Shown here: positions 6,081 to 6,189 of the stretch, piece by piece | Numbering within the stretch: position 1 is the stretch's first letter | Layout of the letters: every line of letters starts with the position of its first letter | From: Cupriavidus sp. | GTDB lineage: Bacteria; Pseudomonadota; Gammaproteobacteria; Burkholderiales; Burkholderiaceae | Assembly: GCA_013362725.1 (NCBI GenBank) | Contig: JABFVP010000608.1 | Coordinates: 1-6,189 of the forward strand | Direction: 5' to 3' | Length of the DNA stretch: 6,189 nt | Notes under the pieces: model-generated | Told to the model about the DNA's origin: nothing | Databases searched by the model: none | What the model saw: the letters and a program-made list of their open reading frames with translations, nothing else | Translations under genes and position numbers: made by a program

Positions 6081-6189
6081 GCGTTCACCAGGGGCGTCGG
6101 TCCTTGATGAGTGGTCTTGCGCGGGCGCGGGATCAGCTTGCCGCGCTTTGCTGGTGCCGTGACGGCGTCAGCAGCACCGGCACCGACTT
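6081..6189 (-). other. Region upstream of fdhD and repeat; possible 3' end of another minus-strand gene
   Basis: No complete gene is visible. On the minus strand, the frame entering at 6189 reads KSVPVLLTPSRHQQSAAS and stops with TGA at 6135-6133; 15 of its 18 codons end in G or C, as in the genes of this window, so it may be the C terminus of an upstream gene. A second minus frame is open from 6187 through the repeat into fdhD, but its codon use is less typical at the edge. On the plus strand a frame is open from an ATG at 6107 to the edge without a ribosome site. I cannot choose with certainty from this length. Confidence 0.3.

Noticed and set aside
5295..6107. 270-residue plus-strand frame opposite fdhD
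   Set aside because: Antisense to FdhD, Ser/Arg/Ala-rich, and runs through the repeat.

Overview
The window is high-GC DNA with strong G/C preference at third codon positions. Its proteins look like those of a betaproteobacterium of the Burkholderiaceae, with Cupriavidus or Ralstonia the most likely genus; this rests on remembered protein motifs, not on a search. The theme is molybdenum cofactor (Moco) biosynthesis and formate dehydrogenase maturation, flanked by an efflux adaptor gene and a regulatory gene pair.

Plus strand, left part: an inner-membrane HlyD/AaeA-type periplasmic adaptor (5-826) is followed, after a 126-bp gap, by moaA (953-2062), the radical-SAM enzyme for the first step of Moco synthesis. 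A GC-rich stem lies in the 27 bp between moaA and the convergent minus-strand genes.

Minus strand, right part, read from right to left: fdhD (5914-5069), moeA (5075-3864), a MocR/YdcR-type GntR-aminotransferase regulator (3797-2352) and a small winged-helix protein (2350-2090). fdhD and moeA overlap by 7 bases and the regulator and small protein are 1 base apart, so these are two tightly coupled pairs, separated by 66 bp. All four could share one transcript.

Upstream of fdhD, two inverted hairpin units (about 5958-6080) form a REPIN-like element. It artificially extends the fdhD reading frame. The last 109 bases may hold the 3' end of another minus-strand gene.

Together, MoaA starts the cofactor from GTP, MoeA inserts molybdate into molybdopterin, and FdhD transfers sulfur to the finished cofactor before it enters formate dehydrogenase. 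The cluster therefore looks like an accessory Moco supply and maturation set for a formate dehydrogenase encoded outside the window. The least explained part is the coupled MocR plus mini-winged-helix pair. I see no clear evidence of a wholly new system; the families are known and the novelty, if any, is in the arrangement.
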